This document shows, piece by piece, positions 44,674 to 54,435 of a stretch of 64,000 nt of DNA (positions are counted from its first letter, which is position 1; each line of letters opens with the position of its first letter). A program made the translations under genes and the position numbers. Source of the stretch: Exiguobacterium oxidotolerans JCM 12280 (lineage in GTDB: Bacteria; Bacillota; Bacilli; Exiguobacteriales; Exiguobacteriaceae); NCBI RefSeq assembly GCF_000702625.1, contig NZ_JNIS01000001.1:806001-870000 (forward strand). The letters are read 5' to 3'. Below the pieces are notes generated by a model. It did not search any database and was not told where the DNA came from. It was given only the letters and a program-made list of their open reading frames with translations.

Positions 44674-44976
44674 TTACTTGGCAGCCTGATCCAATTTCAG
44701 ATCAATCGCACGTGTGACTTTTTTCAGTTGAACATACCCTTCGTCAATCATTTCGCCATCGAGTAAGACGAGTGGGTAAAAATATTCGTCGTCTTTTAAA
44801 GCATCCACCCAACTGTCGTCTGTCGTTGCCTGTTCAAAATCGACATAAACAAATGTTAACGCCGTCTCATATTTCCGTCCAAGCACGGCCTGTAACCAGC
44901 TGAACGTCTCTTCCGAACTCGGTGCCCCGACACAGCTCGGACACGTCACAGCTGCCCCATATACCTTGATTTCCAT
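44674..44976 (-). CDS. yuzD: DUF1462 family thioredoxin-like protein (YuzD)
   Basis: This is a 100-residue protein. The N-terminal VYGAAVTCPSCVGAPSS has a thioredoxin-like CxxC, and FYPLVLLDGEMIDEGYVQLKKV matches the YuzD family. Position between yutJ and yutI is conserved with B. subtilis. A redox or Fe-S accessory role is likely but unproven. Confidence 0.85.
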   Translation of the reverse strand: MEIKVYGAAVTCPSCVGAPSSEETFSWLQAVLGRKYETALTFVYVDFEQATTDDSWVDALKDDEYFYPLVLLDGEMIDEGYVQLKKVTRAIDLKLDQAAK

Positions 44977-45085
44977 CAGATATCCCCCTTCTTCCGTTTA
45001 CTCTTTCTCAGTATACAAGTTTTCCAGATTGAGAACATTTTTCAACCCTGTTACAATGAATTTATAAGAAAGGATGTGTTTCCGC

Positions 45086-45313
45086 ATGGAAATGTTTGAT
45101 CAAGTGAATGAAGTCCTCGAAAAATTGCGTCCGTTCCTTCTTCGTGATGGAGGAGACGTTGAGCTCGTAGATGTTGAAGATGGTATCGTAAAACTTCGTT
45201 TGATGGGAGCTTGCGGTAGTTGCCCAAGTTCGACAATCACATTGAAGGCTGGTATCGAACGTGCCCTACTTGAAGAAGTAGCTGGCGTCGTTGAAGTAGA
45301 ACAAGTCTTCTAA
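45086..45313 (+). CDS. yutI: NifU-like Fe-S scaffold (YutI, C-terminal NifU domain)
   Basis: This is a 75-residue protein consisting of the NifU C-terminal domain. [21 protein letters not shown] contains the cluster-binding CxxC. It can bind and transfer Fe-S clusters. The ATG at 45086 has AGAAAGG upstream and is preferred over the ATG at 45074. It is divergent from yuzD. Confidence 0.92.
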   Translation: MEMFDQVNEVLEKLRPFLLRDGGDVELVDVEDGIVKLRLMGACGSCPSSTITLKAGIERALLEEVAGVVEVEQVF

Positions 45314-45319
45314 TTCTAA

Positions 45320-45356
45320 AAAAATCCCCGATGACATCCGTCGTCGGGGATTTTTA
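45320..45356. terminator. Bidirectional terminator between yutI and yutF
   Basis: AAAATCCCCGA pairs with TCGGGGATTTT, with an inner GAC/GTC. Confidence 0.9.
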
Positions 45357-45359
45357 TGT

Positions 45360-46124
45360 TTACAGAATCCACTCGGCAAGCGAATCGACCATGTACGTCG
45401 GCTGAACATCCTGCCCTTGAATGAAGACGGGCGTATGGACACCCGAGTTGACGTGCATCGTCCGAATCCCACCATTGATTCCGAATAAAATATCCGTATG
45501 GTAGTTGTCACCAACCATGATGACATCTTCCTTCGCAAGACCAATCATTTCAGCAGCGATGTTGACCATGACCGGTTCCGGTTTTCCGATGTAGAATGGT
45601 TCTTTTTCTGTCGTCACACGTAAAACCGACGTTAAGGCACCGTTTCCTGGTAAGAAGCCGCGTTCTGTCGGAATCGCGATATCGCCATTCGTCGAGATGA
45701 AGCGTGCCCCTGCCCGAATCGCCAGTGCACCGATGGCTAACTTCTCATACGTGATTTGACGATCGAGTCCGATGACGACATAATCGGCATGCTCGTCGGC
45801 GACGACTTGAAGTCCTTGTTGTTCTAAGGCATCAATTAGTCCGTGTTCACCGATCGCATAGACGTTTGCACCGGGATCGAGTTCCGCGATGTAGCGACCT
45901 GTCGCCATCGCACTCGTTAAGACATGTCCTGCGTCGGAATGAACGCCCATGCCGCGTAATTTTTCAGCGACAGCCTCTGCTGTCATCGATGCATTGTTCG
46001 TAACGAACAGATATGGTACACCTTCTGCTTGCAAGCGATTGACAAAATCAACTGCTTCTTGAACGGGTTCTGTTCCGTTATACATCGTGCCGTCTAAATC
46101 GAATAAATAACCTTTCGCTTTCAT
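45360..46124 (-). CDS. yutF: HAD-IIA family sugar phosphatase (YutF/NagD-like)
   Basis: This is a 254-residue phosphatase. HAD motif I is FDLDGTMYNG (residues 8-17), motif II is FVTNNAS, the Lys lies in YIGKPEPVM, and motif IV is MVGDNYHTDI near residue 205. The family dephosphorylates small sugar or nucleotide phosphates. A ribosome site GAGGAGTGAG precedes the ATG, six bases after yutE ends. Confidence 0.9.
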   Translation of the reverse strand: MKAKGYLFDLDGTMYNGTEPVQEAVDFVNRLQAEGVPYLFVTNNASMTAEAVAEKLRGMGVHSDAGHVLTSAMATGRYIAELDPGANVYAIGEHGLIDALEQQGLQVVADEHADYVVIGLDRQITYEKLAIGALAIRAGARFISTNGDIAIPTERGFLPGNGALTSVLRVTTEKEPFYIGKPEPVMVNIAAEMIGLAKEDVIMVGDNYHTDILFGINGGIRTMHVNSGVHTPVFIQGQDVQPTYMVDSLAEWIL

Positions 46125-46130
46125 CCTGAC

Positions 46131-46574
46131 TCACTCCTCGTTTGGTAAAAATGCCGAGACGGGTCCGAGTTCTGTCTCTAAGTATTGACGGACCGCGGAC
46201 GGAAATCGACGAAGCTCTATTTCTTCCTCGCCTAAGACTGTCCGAATCTCTGCTGTACTCGACTTCGTAAACTCACGGACGATTGGTGTCCGCAGTGCGA
46301 CGATTCGTTTTAAGCTCGTCGCGAGTTCAGCGTCAATCACCCGCTCGTCTTCTAAAATCAATACGATATCTTCATAACTTCCCGGATCACGCATGATGAA
46401 ACCATCAATCATACTATTTCCGATATCAATGATACTTTCGATGACTAAAAACCCGATCCGTTCCAACGCTAAAGCTGTCGTCACCGCATCCCCCGTTAAC
46501 TCTTTGCTTTGACGAAGCGCTGTCTCGAAACAAATCACCGTTTGTTCAATCTTTTCCCGATTCACGAAATACAT
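46131..46574 (-). CDS. yutE: DUF86/HepT-like domain protein (YutE)
   Basis: This is a 147-residue, mostly helical HEPN-superfamily protein. LVIESIIDIGNSMIDGFIMRDPGSYEDIVLIL matches the DUF86 core, and ALRTPIVREFTK stands where HepT toxins carry the RNase motif RxxxxHxY. Here that motif is not intact (RTPIVREF), and no MntA-type antitoxin is adjacent, so it is probably not an active toxin. It is co-directional with yutF, as in B. subtilis. Confidence 0.82.
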   Translation of the reverse strand: MYFVNREKIEQTVICFETALRQSKELTGDAVTTALALERIGFLVIESIIDIGNSMIDGFIMRDPGSYEDIVLILEDERVIDAELATSLKRIVALRTPIVREFTKSSTAEIRTVLGEEEIELRRFPSAVRQYLETELGPVSAFLPNEE

Positions 46575-46729
46575 CTAGCATTCCCCCTCACATCCTCCAT
46601 TTTAGACCTATCGGCGGTCCATGAAAAGCAGAAACGCCATTTGCATCACATTGCTCAATGTGTTATCCTCAATTTAGATTTTTACCCAAAATAGTATGTC
46701 ACATTAAGTGACTTGGAGGTTATTTATAC

Positions 46730-47710
46730 ATGGAACGGGAACTTGCATTAGAAATCGTCCGCGCAACAGAGGCTGCTGCCCTCGCATCTGCACAATGGAT
46801 TGGTCGTGGGAAAAAGAACGAGGCGGATGATGCCGCAACGACAGCGATGCGTGAAGTCTTGAATACGGTCAACATGACAGGAACCGTCGTCATCGGCGAA
46901 GGTGAACTCGATGAAGCGCCGATGCTGTTCATCGGCGAACAACTCGGAACAACGAATGGTCCAATCGTCGACATCGCGGTCGATCCACTCGAAGGCACGA
47001 ACATCGTCGCAAAAGGACTCGGTAATGCGATGGTCGTCATCGCTGTCGCTGATCAAGGCGCACTCTTGCATGCTCCTGACATGTACATGGATAAATTGAC
47101 GGTCGGCCCGAACTTAAAAGGACATGTCTCCCTCGACGACCCACTCGAAGTCATCATTGAAAAGGCAGCTGAACTGAACAATAAACGGATTGAAGACGTC
47201 ACGGTCATCATGCAGGATCGTCCCCGTCACGACCACTTCCGTGAAGCCGCTATGCGTATGGGCGCCCGTGTTCGGTTATTCGAGGACGGCGATGTTTCTG
47301 CCGGAATCGCCCCCCTTTCACCGGCAACAGGCATCGACATCTTCATCGGAACGGGCGGTGCACCGGAAGGCGTCATCACCGCTGCTGCTGTCAAAGCCAT
47401 GGGTGGCGACATGCAGGCACGCTTACACCCGATGGATGACGAAGAGACGGCCCGTGTCATTCGGATGGGACTTGCTGATCCGTTACAATTGTTGACGCTC
47501 GACGACTTAATCAAGAGTGACGATTGTATCTTCGCGGCAACAGGTGTCACGACCGGTGAAATGCTCGACGGCGTTAAGTTCATCACAGACGACATCGTGG
47601 AAACGACGTCGCTCGTCATGCGCTCAAAAACACGGACCATCCGTAAAGTCATCGCGGAACATAGTCTGTCACGTAAACCGTACTTGCAAAATGTTCCCCA
47701 AACCCTTTAA
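46730..47710 (+). CDS. glpX: Fructose-1,6-bisphosphatase class II
   Basis: This 326-residue metal-dependent phosphatase of gluconeogenesis carries VIGEGELDEAPML near residue 46, VDPLEGTNIVAKG near residue 85, and FIGTGGAPEGVITAAA near residue 203. These are the conserved GlpX motifs. It has a GGAGG ribosome site upstream of the ATG. It complements pckA in the gluconeogenic direction. No cre or CcpN-like site is apparent upstream. Confidence 0.93.
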   Translation: MERELALEIVRATEAAALASAQWIGRGKKNEADDAATTAMREVLNTVNMTGTVVIGEGELDEAPMLFIGEQLGTTNGPIVDIAVDPLEGTNIVAKGLGNAMVVIAVADQGALLHAPDMYMDKLTVGPNLKGHVSLDDPLEVIIEKAAELNNKRIEDVTVIMQDRPRHDHFREAAMRMGARVRLFEDGDVSAGIAPLSPATGIDIFIGTGGAPEGVITAAAVKAMGGDMQARLHPMDDEETARVIRMGLADPLQLLTLDDLIKSDDCIFAATGVTTGEMLDGVKFITDDIVETTSLVMRSKTRTIRKVIAEHSLSRKPYLQNVPQTL

Positions 47711-47748
47711 TCTGAAAAGAGACTAGGAAATGAGGGACTTTACACGTC

Positions 47749-48027
47749 ATGATGGAAGAACTCGATTTTTTATATGATGATGTCGAACAGACGAAAACAC
47801 GGTTTATTTGTTGGATTGGTGAAACGAGTCGGTTCGATTTAGCAATCACGCACTCGGAACATTTTTTCGGAAAGATTTTAGTGCTGAATTTACTGTCGAA
47901 CCGCTTCGCAATCATCGGTGCCGATGATTTTGACGAACCGGGTTATATCGCGCATGCCTTCGACCTCGAAAAAGACGCAGCTGATGAACTCGAACGGTAT
48001 TTAAGTGAATACATCGGTCTCACATGA
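47749..48027 (+). CDS. DUF3055 family protein
   Basis: This is a 92-residue acidic protein. FLYDDVEQTKTRFICWIGETSRFDLAI and FFGKILVLNLLSNRFAIIG match the DUF3055 (SAV0927-like) family, which is widespread in Bacillota and of unknown role. It follows glpX by 38 bases and may be co-transcribed with it. A GAGGG ribosome site is present. Confidence 0.8.
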   Translation: MMEELDFLYDDVEQTKTRFICWIGETSRFDLAITHSEHFFGKILVLNLLSNRFAIIGADDFDEPGYIAHAFDLEKDAADELERYLSEYIGLT

Positions 48028-48066
48028 AAAAAGCAGCTCCATCCGTGAAGGATGGAGCTGCTTTTT
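48027..48066. terminator. Bidirectional terminator
   Basis: AAAGCAGCTCCATCC pairs with GGATGGAGCTGCTTT, flanked by A- and T-runs. Confidence 0.9.
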
Positions 48067-48073
48067 AAGCACT

Positions 48074-48526
48074 TTAGATGAGACGGTCATTGCGTTCATT
48101 CAGTGTATTCGGTCCACTAAAGACGTTCGTATTGTCTGATTCATCATGGGCTCTGCGCTCTGAATGCTGATCTGCCTCGTCCCCGACGAGCAAGACGAAT
48201 TGATGGTCTTCGACTGCTTTGTTTGCACGGTCGACATCTTCTTTGTTCAAGCCACTCGCTTCCAATACACCGGTATGTGACGTCGAAGCGGATTCTTTCT
48301 TTTTGAAGATGTCTTTGATTTCATGCCATAGATTCATATGCTCTTCTTGTGACAGTTTCGTTGACGTCTGGTGATTATGCAAATCTGCCATGTCTTCGAT
48401 TTGATCTAAATCATAGCGGTCATGGGCAACGACTTTCAAGTCCGTTGAAATGACTCCGGCGACACGCAAATCATGAACAGCACTAACGATTTCTGGCACA
48501 GTTTTATAAATCCCGACGATTCTCAT
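48074..48526 (-). CDS. General stress protein 17M-like (YflT domain)
   Basis: This is a 150-residue protein. The N-terminal RIVGIYKTVPEIVSAVHDLRVAG ... DLKVVAHDRYDLDQI is the YflT heat-stress domain, predicted to form a ferredoxin-like fold. The C-terminal half is acidic, charged and probably flexible. In B. subtilis related proteins are induced by stress through sigma-B. An AGGGGG ribosome site is present. Confidence 0.8.
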   Translation of the reverse strand: MRIVGIYKTVPEIVSAVHDLRVAGVISTDLKVVAHDRYDLDQIEDMADLHNHQTSTKLSQEEHMNLWHEIKDIFKKKESASTSHTGVLEASGLNKEDVDRANKAVEDHQFVLLVGDEADQHSERRAHDESDNTNVFSGPNTLNERNDRLI

Positions 48527-48611
48527 GGATGGTTCCCCCTATAGGTACGTGATACTTATAGTAATAGCCGAAATCAGCCCATCAGAAACACTTTTAAATA
48601 TGTCTTTTTGA

Positions 48612-48980
48612 TTACTGTGCTTCTTCAGTCGGAGAAAACTTACGTTTGAGCTTCAACGTATTGGCCGAAGATCCGTCGAAGCGAGGTGGTGCTTCTTCTC
48701 CTTCTACCGGTTCCATCCGCTTGACGATGAAATAGGCACAGCCGAAATTACAGTATTCATATAAATAATCCGCAACATGCGAAATCTTCGTATCAAATGT
48801 CGCCTTGATATGATCGTCATTATAGAAGCCACGTAGTCGAAGTTGACCGTGCCCCCAATCTCCAACGATGTAATCATATTTTTCGAGGACATCACTAAAC
48901 CGTCCAATGAACGCTTCTTCATTGAAACCTTCACGCTTTTCTTCAACGATTTCATATCGTTCGCGATTGACTTGTATCAT
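48612..48980 (-). CDS. yutD: YutD family protein (DUF1027)
   Basis: This is a 122-residue protein. YDYIVGDWGHGQLRLRGFYND and YLYEYCNFGCAYFIVKRM, with two Cys, match the YutD/DUF1027 family. It lies near lipA as in B. subtilis. Role unknown. An AGGGGGTG site precedes the ATG. Confidence 0.87.
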   Translation of the reverse strand: MIQVNRERYEIVEEKREGFNEEAFIGRFSDVLEKYDYIVGDWGHGQLRLRGFYNDDHIKATFDTKISHVADYLYEYCNFGCAYFIVKRMEPVEGEEAPPRFDGSSANTLKLKRKFSPTEEAQ

Positions 48981-49046
48981 TTTTTTCCACCCCCTGCTCC
49001 TATTATCATAGCATATTCAATTCTGAAAACGAATCTCCGCGCAGAC

Positions 49047-49082
49047 AAAAAACCGTCCCCTGCAACTACTGAGACGGTTTCA
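49047..49082 (-). terminator. lipA terminator
   Basis: On the minus strand AAACCGTCTC pairs with GGGGACGGTTT, followed by T-rich sequence. Confidence 0.82.
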
Positions 49083-49087
49083 GATAC

Positions 49088-49987
49088 TCAATCGATTGGT
49101 AAAGCGGCTTTATTCTTTTTCGCTGCGTTGACCTGTTCATCCGCATGGTACGATGACCGGACGAGTGGACCTGCTTCACAGTGGGAGAAGCCTTTGCCAA
49201 GCGCGATTTCTTTTAGTTCAGCAAATTCTTGTGGCGTATAGTATTTGATGACAGTCAGGTGCTTTTTCGTCGGTTGAAGGTACTGACCGATTGTCATGAT
49301 ATCAACGTCATTCGCACGGAGATCATCCATCGTCTGTAAAATTTCTTCCCACGTTTCACCAAGCCCTAACATCAAACTGGACTTCGTCGGGATTTCAGGA
49401 GCAAGCTCTTTCGAACGACGAAGGAATTCGAGTGTCCGGTCATATGTTGCTTTCGCGCGGACCGTCGGTGTCAGGCGGCGAACTGTTTCAATGTTATGGT
49501 TCATGATGTCCGGTTTTGCATCAATCAAGGTTTGAAGCGCCTCAAAGTTTCCGCCCATGTCTGACGGCAAGACCTCGATGGATGTTTCCGGATTCATCCG
49601 GCGCACTTCACGCACTGTTTCGGCGTAAACTCCTGCCCCAAAGTCATTCAAGTCGTCACGCGCTACTGCTGTGATGACCGCATGTTTCAAGTTCATCAGA
49701 CGGACCGATTCCGCGACGCGTTTCGGTTCTTCTAAATCAAGTTCATTCGGACGTCCTGTCGTGACGGCACAAAAACGGCAGGCCCGTGTACAGATACTCC
49801 CAAGGATCATAAACGTTGCTGTCCGGCGAACGGCCCAGCACTCGTGGATGTTCGGACACTTCGCTTCCTCACAGACCGTATGTAGCTTTTTTTCACGCAT
49901 CATACTTTTAAGCTCTGTGTAGGTTTCGTTTGTGTTCAACTTGATTTTTAACCATTCCGGTTTCCGTTGAATCTCTCCTCTAGCCAT
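49088..49987 (-). CDS. lipA: Lipoyl synthase
   Basis: LipA (299 residues) is a radical-SAM enzyme that inserts two sulfurs into octanoyl groups on lipoyl domains. The auxiliary cluster motif [12 protein letters not shown] lies near residue 40, and the radical-SAM motif [10 protein letters not shown] near residue 67. The C-terminal RSSYHADE includes the Ser that ligates the auxiliary cluster. I start at 49987, where GGGGGAAG lies upstream; an in-frame extension of 12 codons lacks a site. It depends on the Fe-S systems encoded in this window. Confidence 0.95.
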   Translation of the reverse strand: MARGEIQRKPEWLKIKLNTNETYTELKSMMREKKLHTVCEEAKCPNIHECWAVRRTATFMILGSICTRACRFCAVTTGRPNELDLEEPKRVAESVRLMNLKHAVITAVARDDLNDFGAGVYAETVREVRRMNPETSIEVLPSDMGGNFEALQTLIDAKPDIMNHNIETVRRLTPTVRAKATYDRTLEFLRRSKELAPEIPTKSSLMLGLGETWEEILQTMDDLRANDVDIMTIGQYLQPTKKHLTVIKYYTPQEFAELKEIALGKGFSHCEAGPLVRSSYHADEQVNAAKKNKAALPID

Positions 49988-50051
49988 AAATACACTTCCC
50001 CCTTCATCCCCAAAAAAAGTCATTTATTTTCTGTTTTAGTATACCAAACAA

Positions 50052-51362
50052 TTATCGTTTAGGGGCATGCAATTCAGTGAATTCTGACTTCTCCGATAGC
50101 CGGTTAAATAGCAAATCTCGTAAAAGCTCCGGCATGAAATACTGTTTCGGCATGTCTTTGATCGCTGGGAAGAGGGGTCCAAACGTAAACATGTCCGGCA
50201 TCGCGACCGTGTAGTGCGCCGACTCGTCCAATGTGGCTAAAACGGAGTCACGGCCTGCGTAATGCATTTTCCCCATCAATTTCCCGCGAAAACCGAGTCC
50301 ACGGACTTTTAACTGCTCAAACTGATCGGTTGCGACTTCTTCCATGAACGTCATCAGTTGTCGTCCCGTCATCGTGACGTTACACGGATTGATGGGGTGC
50401 GGACATAACCGGTGCAAGTCGAAAGAAGAGACGGGACCAGGGGATAGCGAACCAAGCAACATACCAGCCGGGACACAAGCGATATCCGCCTCGCACCAGT
50501 CCAGCATCGTGTCTGCTAACAGTTGGGAGAACGGTGACGGACTAAACCAGTCATTCGCTAGACCTGATGTCCTGCCAATCGGTTCCTTCATCACTTTTTC
50601 AGCCGCATATTGTTCGCGGTCGAGTAGTACGGAACTCGCTTCATCCGCCATATAGTCGTGGAGCGGATGCAAGACGGCTTCTTTTTCACCGGTATCCGTG
50701 TTGAGATAAATCTCACCTGCGTATTGACCGTGCTTACCGGCTTGAGCAATCAAGACACCATTCTTGACGACACCATCGTCTAAGACATGATGCGTGTGCG
50801 CTCCGATGATTAAATCGAGTTCCGGGAACCGTTCTGCTAGTTCCTCATCCTGATAAAATCCGAGATGACTCAGACAAATCAGGACATCAACCTGCCCGCG
50901 AAGTGCTTTGATTTCACGCGCCGCTGCTTCGAACGGGTCTTCGATCGTCCAACCGAGCAACTCATATAATTCATAATAAGGTGCCGTCAGACCAAAGATT
51001 CCGACGTTACCGGTCGGAAGTTCCTGAATCATGCCTGACTTCGCGAACGGTGCCGTCATATTCGAGACGAGCACAGGAAACGTCGCTTCTGTATAGAGTG
51101 CCGCCAGCCAGTCATGCGGGAACGTGATTCCTTCATTGTTTCCGATTGTCACGGCAGTCGGTGCTAGCTCGTTTAAGAGATGGGTATTGATTTTTCCTTG
51201 TGTCGCTTCCGTCGCCGGTGCGACGCGATCCGCATGATCCCCTAAATCAAAGACAAGGGAGTCGTACGTCCGGTGTTCCTTGATAAACGACATATAGCGC
51301 GGCCACATATCAAAGTGTGAATGAAGATCATTATAATGGATGACGTGTAACTTCACGCTCAA
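50052..51362 (-). CDS. yunD: 5'-nucleotidase/metallophosphoesterase family protein (YunD)
   Basis: This is a 436-residue protein. The metallophosphatase core shows HYNDLHSHFD at the N-terminus, DLGDHADRV, TIGNNE, CLSHLGF and GAHTHHVLDDG. The C-terminal 5'-nucleotidase domain spans about 270-430. There is no signal peptide, so it acts in the cytosol, unlike the secreted UshA-type enzymes. The likely substrates are nucleotides or related phosphoesters. It overlaps none of its neighbours but lies 14 bases after the DUF72 gene. Confidence 0.87.
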   Translation of the reverse strand: MSVKLHVIHYNDLHSHFDMWPRYMSFIKEHRTYDSLVFDLGDHADRVAPATEATQGKINTHLLNELAPTAVTIGNNEGITFPHDWLAALYTEATFPVLVSNMTAPFAKSGMIQELPTGNVGIFGLTAPYYELYELLGWTIEDPFEAAAREIKALRGQVDVLICLSHLGFYQDEELAERFPELDLIIGAHTHHVLDDGVVKNGVLIAQAGKHGQYAGEIYLNTDTGEKEAVLHPLHDYMADEASSVLLDREQYAAEKVMKEPIGRTSGLANDWFSPSPFSQLLADTMLDWCEADIACVPAGMLLGSLSPGPVSSFDLHRLCPHPINPCNVTMTGRQLMTFMEEVATDQFEQLKVRGLGFRGKLMGKMHYAGRDSVLATLDESAHYTVAMPDMFTFGPLFPAIKDMPKQYFMPELLRDLLFNRLSEKSEFTELHAPKR

Positions 51363-51376
51363 AGCCTCCTCTAAAA

Positions 51377-52219
51377 TTAAAACAACGAGATTTGCCGGGG
51401 AGCGAGTTCATAATCGAGATTAAGAATCTCAATCAGACGTTTCGCATTCGGCGCGGCATCGCCTGCTGAATTGTTATTAAAGAAAACATACACGTCTTTC
51501 GCTTGTCCTGCAAGCGTCCGGACATGTTCTGCTAATTCTTGTAACTCTTCTTCCGAGTATCGGTACAAACAACGGACCTTTCGCCAATCGTCACTGCTTT
51601 GTCCCGGCTTTTTCAGCCAGCCGTTTTTGTTCCGACCATGCAAGCGGACGAACGCTGTTTCTTGCGTGACGACAGGAACAAACGGGACGGAACCGTCTTC
51701 TGTCTGCGGCTCATCACAAATCGTATGAATGAACTGATGCTCTGCTAAAAAGCGAAGTGTCCGTTCCCGATATTCGTCGGAGTACCACGACGGATTTCTG
51801 AATTCGATCGCAACTGGGAGTCCCGCAAGCGATTTACGAACAGTTTGCAAGTATTCAAGGTGAACTTTACTAACGTCGAACCAAGGTGGCAGTTGGACGA
51901 GAATCGCCGCAATCTTCCCGCTCTTTCGCATCGGCTCAATTGACGCGATATATTGTTCGAAAATCGGACCGAGCGGATCTTTGTTGTCCCGATCGTGCCC
52001 GCTCATCGCCCGGTGTACTTTGACGATGAAGCGAAAGGCGTCCGGTGTTTCTGCGACCCATTTTTGATAGTTTCGTTCCGGTTGAATCGCATAAAACGTC
52101 GAATCAACCTCGACTGCCGGAAAATGTCCCGCGTAGGCAGCCAGTTTTTCTTTTCGGTCTTGCGGTGTCGGATAGAGGCTACCATGATCACCCCAACCGG
52201 TTACGCCGACATAAATCAT
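51377..52219 (-). CDS. yunF: DUF72 family protein (YunF)
   Basis: This is a 280-residue TIM-barrel protein. VGVTGWGDHGSLYP at the start, FPAVEVDSTFYAIQ near residue 35, VAIEFRNPSWYSD near residue 136 and VYVFFNNNSAGDAAPNAKRL near the end are the conserved DUF72 segments. The biochemical role is not established. An AAGGAGGG ribosome site precedes the start. It is the last conserved chromosomal gene before the AT-rich islet. Confidence 0.88.
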   Translation of the reverse strand: MIYVGVTGWGDHGSLYPTPQDRKEKLAAYAGHFPAVEVDSTFYAIQPERNYQKWVAETPDAFRFIVKVHRAMSGHDRDNKDPLGPIFEQYIASIEPMRKSGKIAAILVQLPPWFDVSKVHLEYLQTVRKSLAGLPVAIEFRNPSWYSDEYRERTLRFLAEHQFIHTICDEPQTEDGSVPFVPVVTQETAFVRLHGRNKNGWLKKPGQSSDDWRKVRCLYRYSEEELQELAEHVRTLAGQAKDVYVFFNNNSAGDAAPNAKRLIEILNLDYELAPRQISLF

Positions 52220-52397
52220 CCGCTTATCCCTCCTTAAAAATTATATTATAATCTGTATCTTTTCCCACCTACTATTATTCCTTAAAATCTAGGTGATAAT
52301 CAGGAAAAACATAAAAAAACCCATAACAACCTTATGCAGACTACAGCCAAAAACTATATTCTGAAAGTATAAATTACGGGTTATTTTATATTTGCTA

Positions 52398-53270
52398 GAC
52401 AGTTTGTCAAATTAAGTGTAGTACTTCTTCTGAGATGATTTCGTGCAGTTTTCCAATTGAGACACTCTTCTGCCCTTGTTTCAAGCGAGCACTTGAGTAA
52501 GTTCAGAACGACTGACCTTAACGAAATCCGTCTCCTTCGGGAAAAATTCATTGAGAAGACCATTGGCCTTCTTATTACTCCCACGTTGCCTAGAAGAATA
52601 CGGATCCGCGAAAGTACATCGGTACAGCGAGATAGAAACGGCTCTTTCTCTAGATTAACGTTATGATACAGACCTTGGATTTTCCTCTGGCTGAGACGCC
52701 CCCAATTCCCGGGCGTTTTGAACCATTTGGCATTGGACGGACGTTTAGTCCGACGTTGAAGTATCCACTCGTCTCATATGATTTCTGACGTTTTCCCTTT
52801 TTACGAAGGAGTACAGAACGGACTCGACGAGACCCGTATAAATCCAGCGATAGATCGTCTTGAACGAGAGCCCTTCTTGGAATAAACGTCCGACACTCTA
52901 TTTGGGAAACCATGTATCTCTTAACTTTTCGAGAATGCGGACTCCTCTTTCTAGCGTGAACTTTGTCCGCGCACCGCACTTCTTCTTTTGCTCAGCATAA
53001 TTCTGGTCGGCACGGGAAGCACCGTTGTGAAGGTTATGTCTCAATTCTCGTGAAATCGTAGAAGGTTGATGCCCAAGACATCCTGCAATCTTTCGGATGG
53101 AAAAACCTAACTCGAGATACGTCTTTATTTTGACTCTTTCTAATGTAGTAAGATGAACATAGCTCATAACGAATCCTTCGTTGATTTTTTGTGGTAATTC
53201 TATTCTACACAAGGTCGTTATTTTTCTACATTTCCTCTTAGATGCTGCCTCTAATATTACAATTCGTAAT
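52398..53270 (-). pseudogene. Decayed IS30-family transposase, copy 1
   Basis: An ATG at 53167 opens a frame with the IS30 N-terminal helix-turn-helix (SYVHLTTLERVKIKTYLELG, then SIRKIAGCLGHQPSTISREL). After about 80 residues the frame is lost. Pieces of the later transposase appear in other frames: GKRQKSYETSGYFNVGL, then NGLLNEFFPKETDF and ECLNWKTA near the end. The outer edge at 52398 reads GACAGTTTGTCAAATTAAGTG, the typical IS30-type end. Multiple frameshifts and internal loss make it inactive. Confidence 0.82.
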
Positions 53271-53322
53271 TAATAGAAAAAGTATATTGTTGTTATAAAC
53301 CCCTACTCCCTCCACAAAAATA

Positions 53323-54403
53323 TCATTTTACTTTTTGATTATCTATATTAGTTTTTAGTATTTTCATTTTTTGTTTTTGAGGTATTGGAACTATATAAGA
53401 TCCATAAGGTAACAAACTGATCAAAAAAGTTAATAAAACAGATAATGCAATAGTTAATATCAGAGTAAATACAAACATATTACTAGAGTTAATGCTTTGG
53501 GTAAGTCCTATAAACCTCAGAACCTTAATAATTAATGGATGTGTTAAATATACACCCATAGAATAGTTACCTAAAAACGTAAATATTCTATTGCATATAT
53601 TATCTCGTGTAACAAAATCATGAAAATAATTTAAAAAAACTAAGAAAAACGGAATATATATTAAATTAGATATATTTGTAGAAGTATACAATACATTTAA
53701 GTCTATGCTTATAAGAATATCTAAAAACAAAATAAAAATAACGATTACTAAAAAAGATTTATATTTAATCATTATCAACTTCAATTCTTCGTAATAATTA
53801 GCATAAATAATTCCTAACATAAAGTATGGAATCCAGTTTAAAATAAATGCTTTACTATTGATAATAGCGAATAAGAATTCATTGTTAATATCTACTCCAT
53901 CATTTAGTATCCATAAGAAATTTAAAATAACTGAAATTAAAAGACCAGATATTAGAAATAAACCTTTTTTTAATTTCTGCAAAATTGGAAACAAAAATAA
54001 AATTGTATAACTGTCAAAATAAAATATAAATGAAAATTAGCGTTTCCATATACGAAATATGAAACAATACTTAAGTCTTTATTTAAGCTATGTTCAATTG
54101 AACCTCTATAAATCAAGTAAATACTACTCCAAATAATGTAAGGTAAAAAAATTTTTGTAAATCTTGACTTAAAAAAGTAATGAAAATTAAAACCTCTTCT
54201 TAATTTAATACAGAAGATGTCAATAGAAATGCACTGAATACAGCAAATACAGGTGTTCCTAAACGGGCTATTTGATTTATATAACCAATAAATTCATTAG
54301 AAAAAACTTGATTTGAATAGTAAATCCCTGCAGTAACATGTACTGATACAACTAATATAGCTGCAATAGATCTAATTATTGGTATTTCTTCATAGTATTT
54401 CAA
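53323..54403 (-). pseudogene. Frameshifted membrane acyltransferase (acyltransferase 3 family)
   Basis: An N-terminal part (54403-54200) reads IIRSIAAILVVSVHVTAG and FAVFSAFLLTSSV, the start of an acyltransferase-3 protein with its conserved His. The middle is readable in another frame through 54199-54000 (FFKSRFTKIFLPYIIW; GNANFHLYFILTVIQF). The C-terminal two thirds (53994-53323) is intact, with several membrane helices and FLGNYSMGVYLTHPLII. Two single-base shifts, near 54205 and near 54000, break a protein of about 350 residues that would O-acylate a surface glycan. The base composition is far more AT-rich than the flanks. Sequencing error could mimic this. Confidence 0.8.
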
Positions 54404-54435
54404 ATTAATACTCCTTTGTTAATTCAATTGTTATG

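Noticed and set aside
46131-46574. YutE as the toxin of a HepT/MntA toxin-antitoxin pair
   Set aside because: The RxxxxHxY RNase motif is not present and no nucleotidyltransferase antitoxin gene is adjacent.
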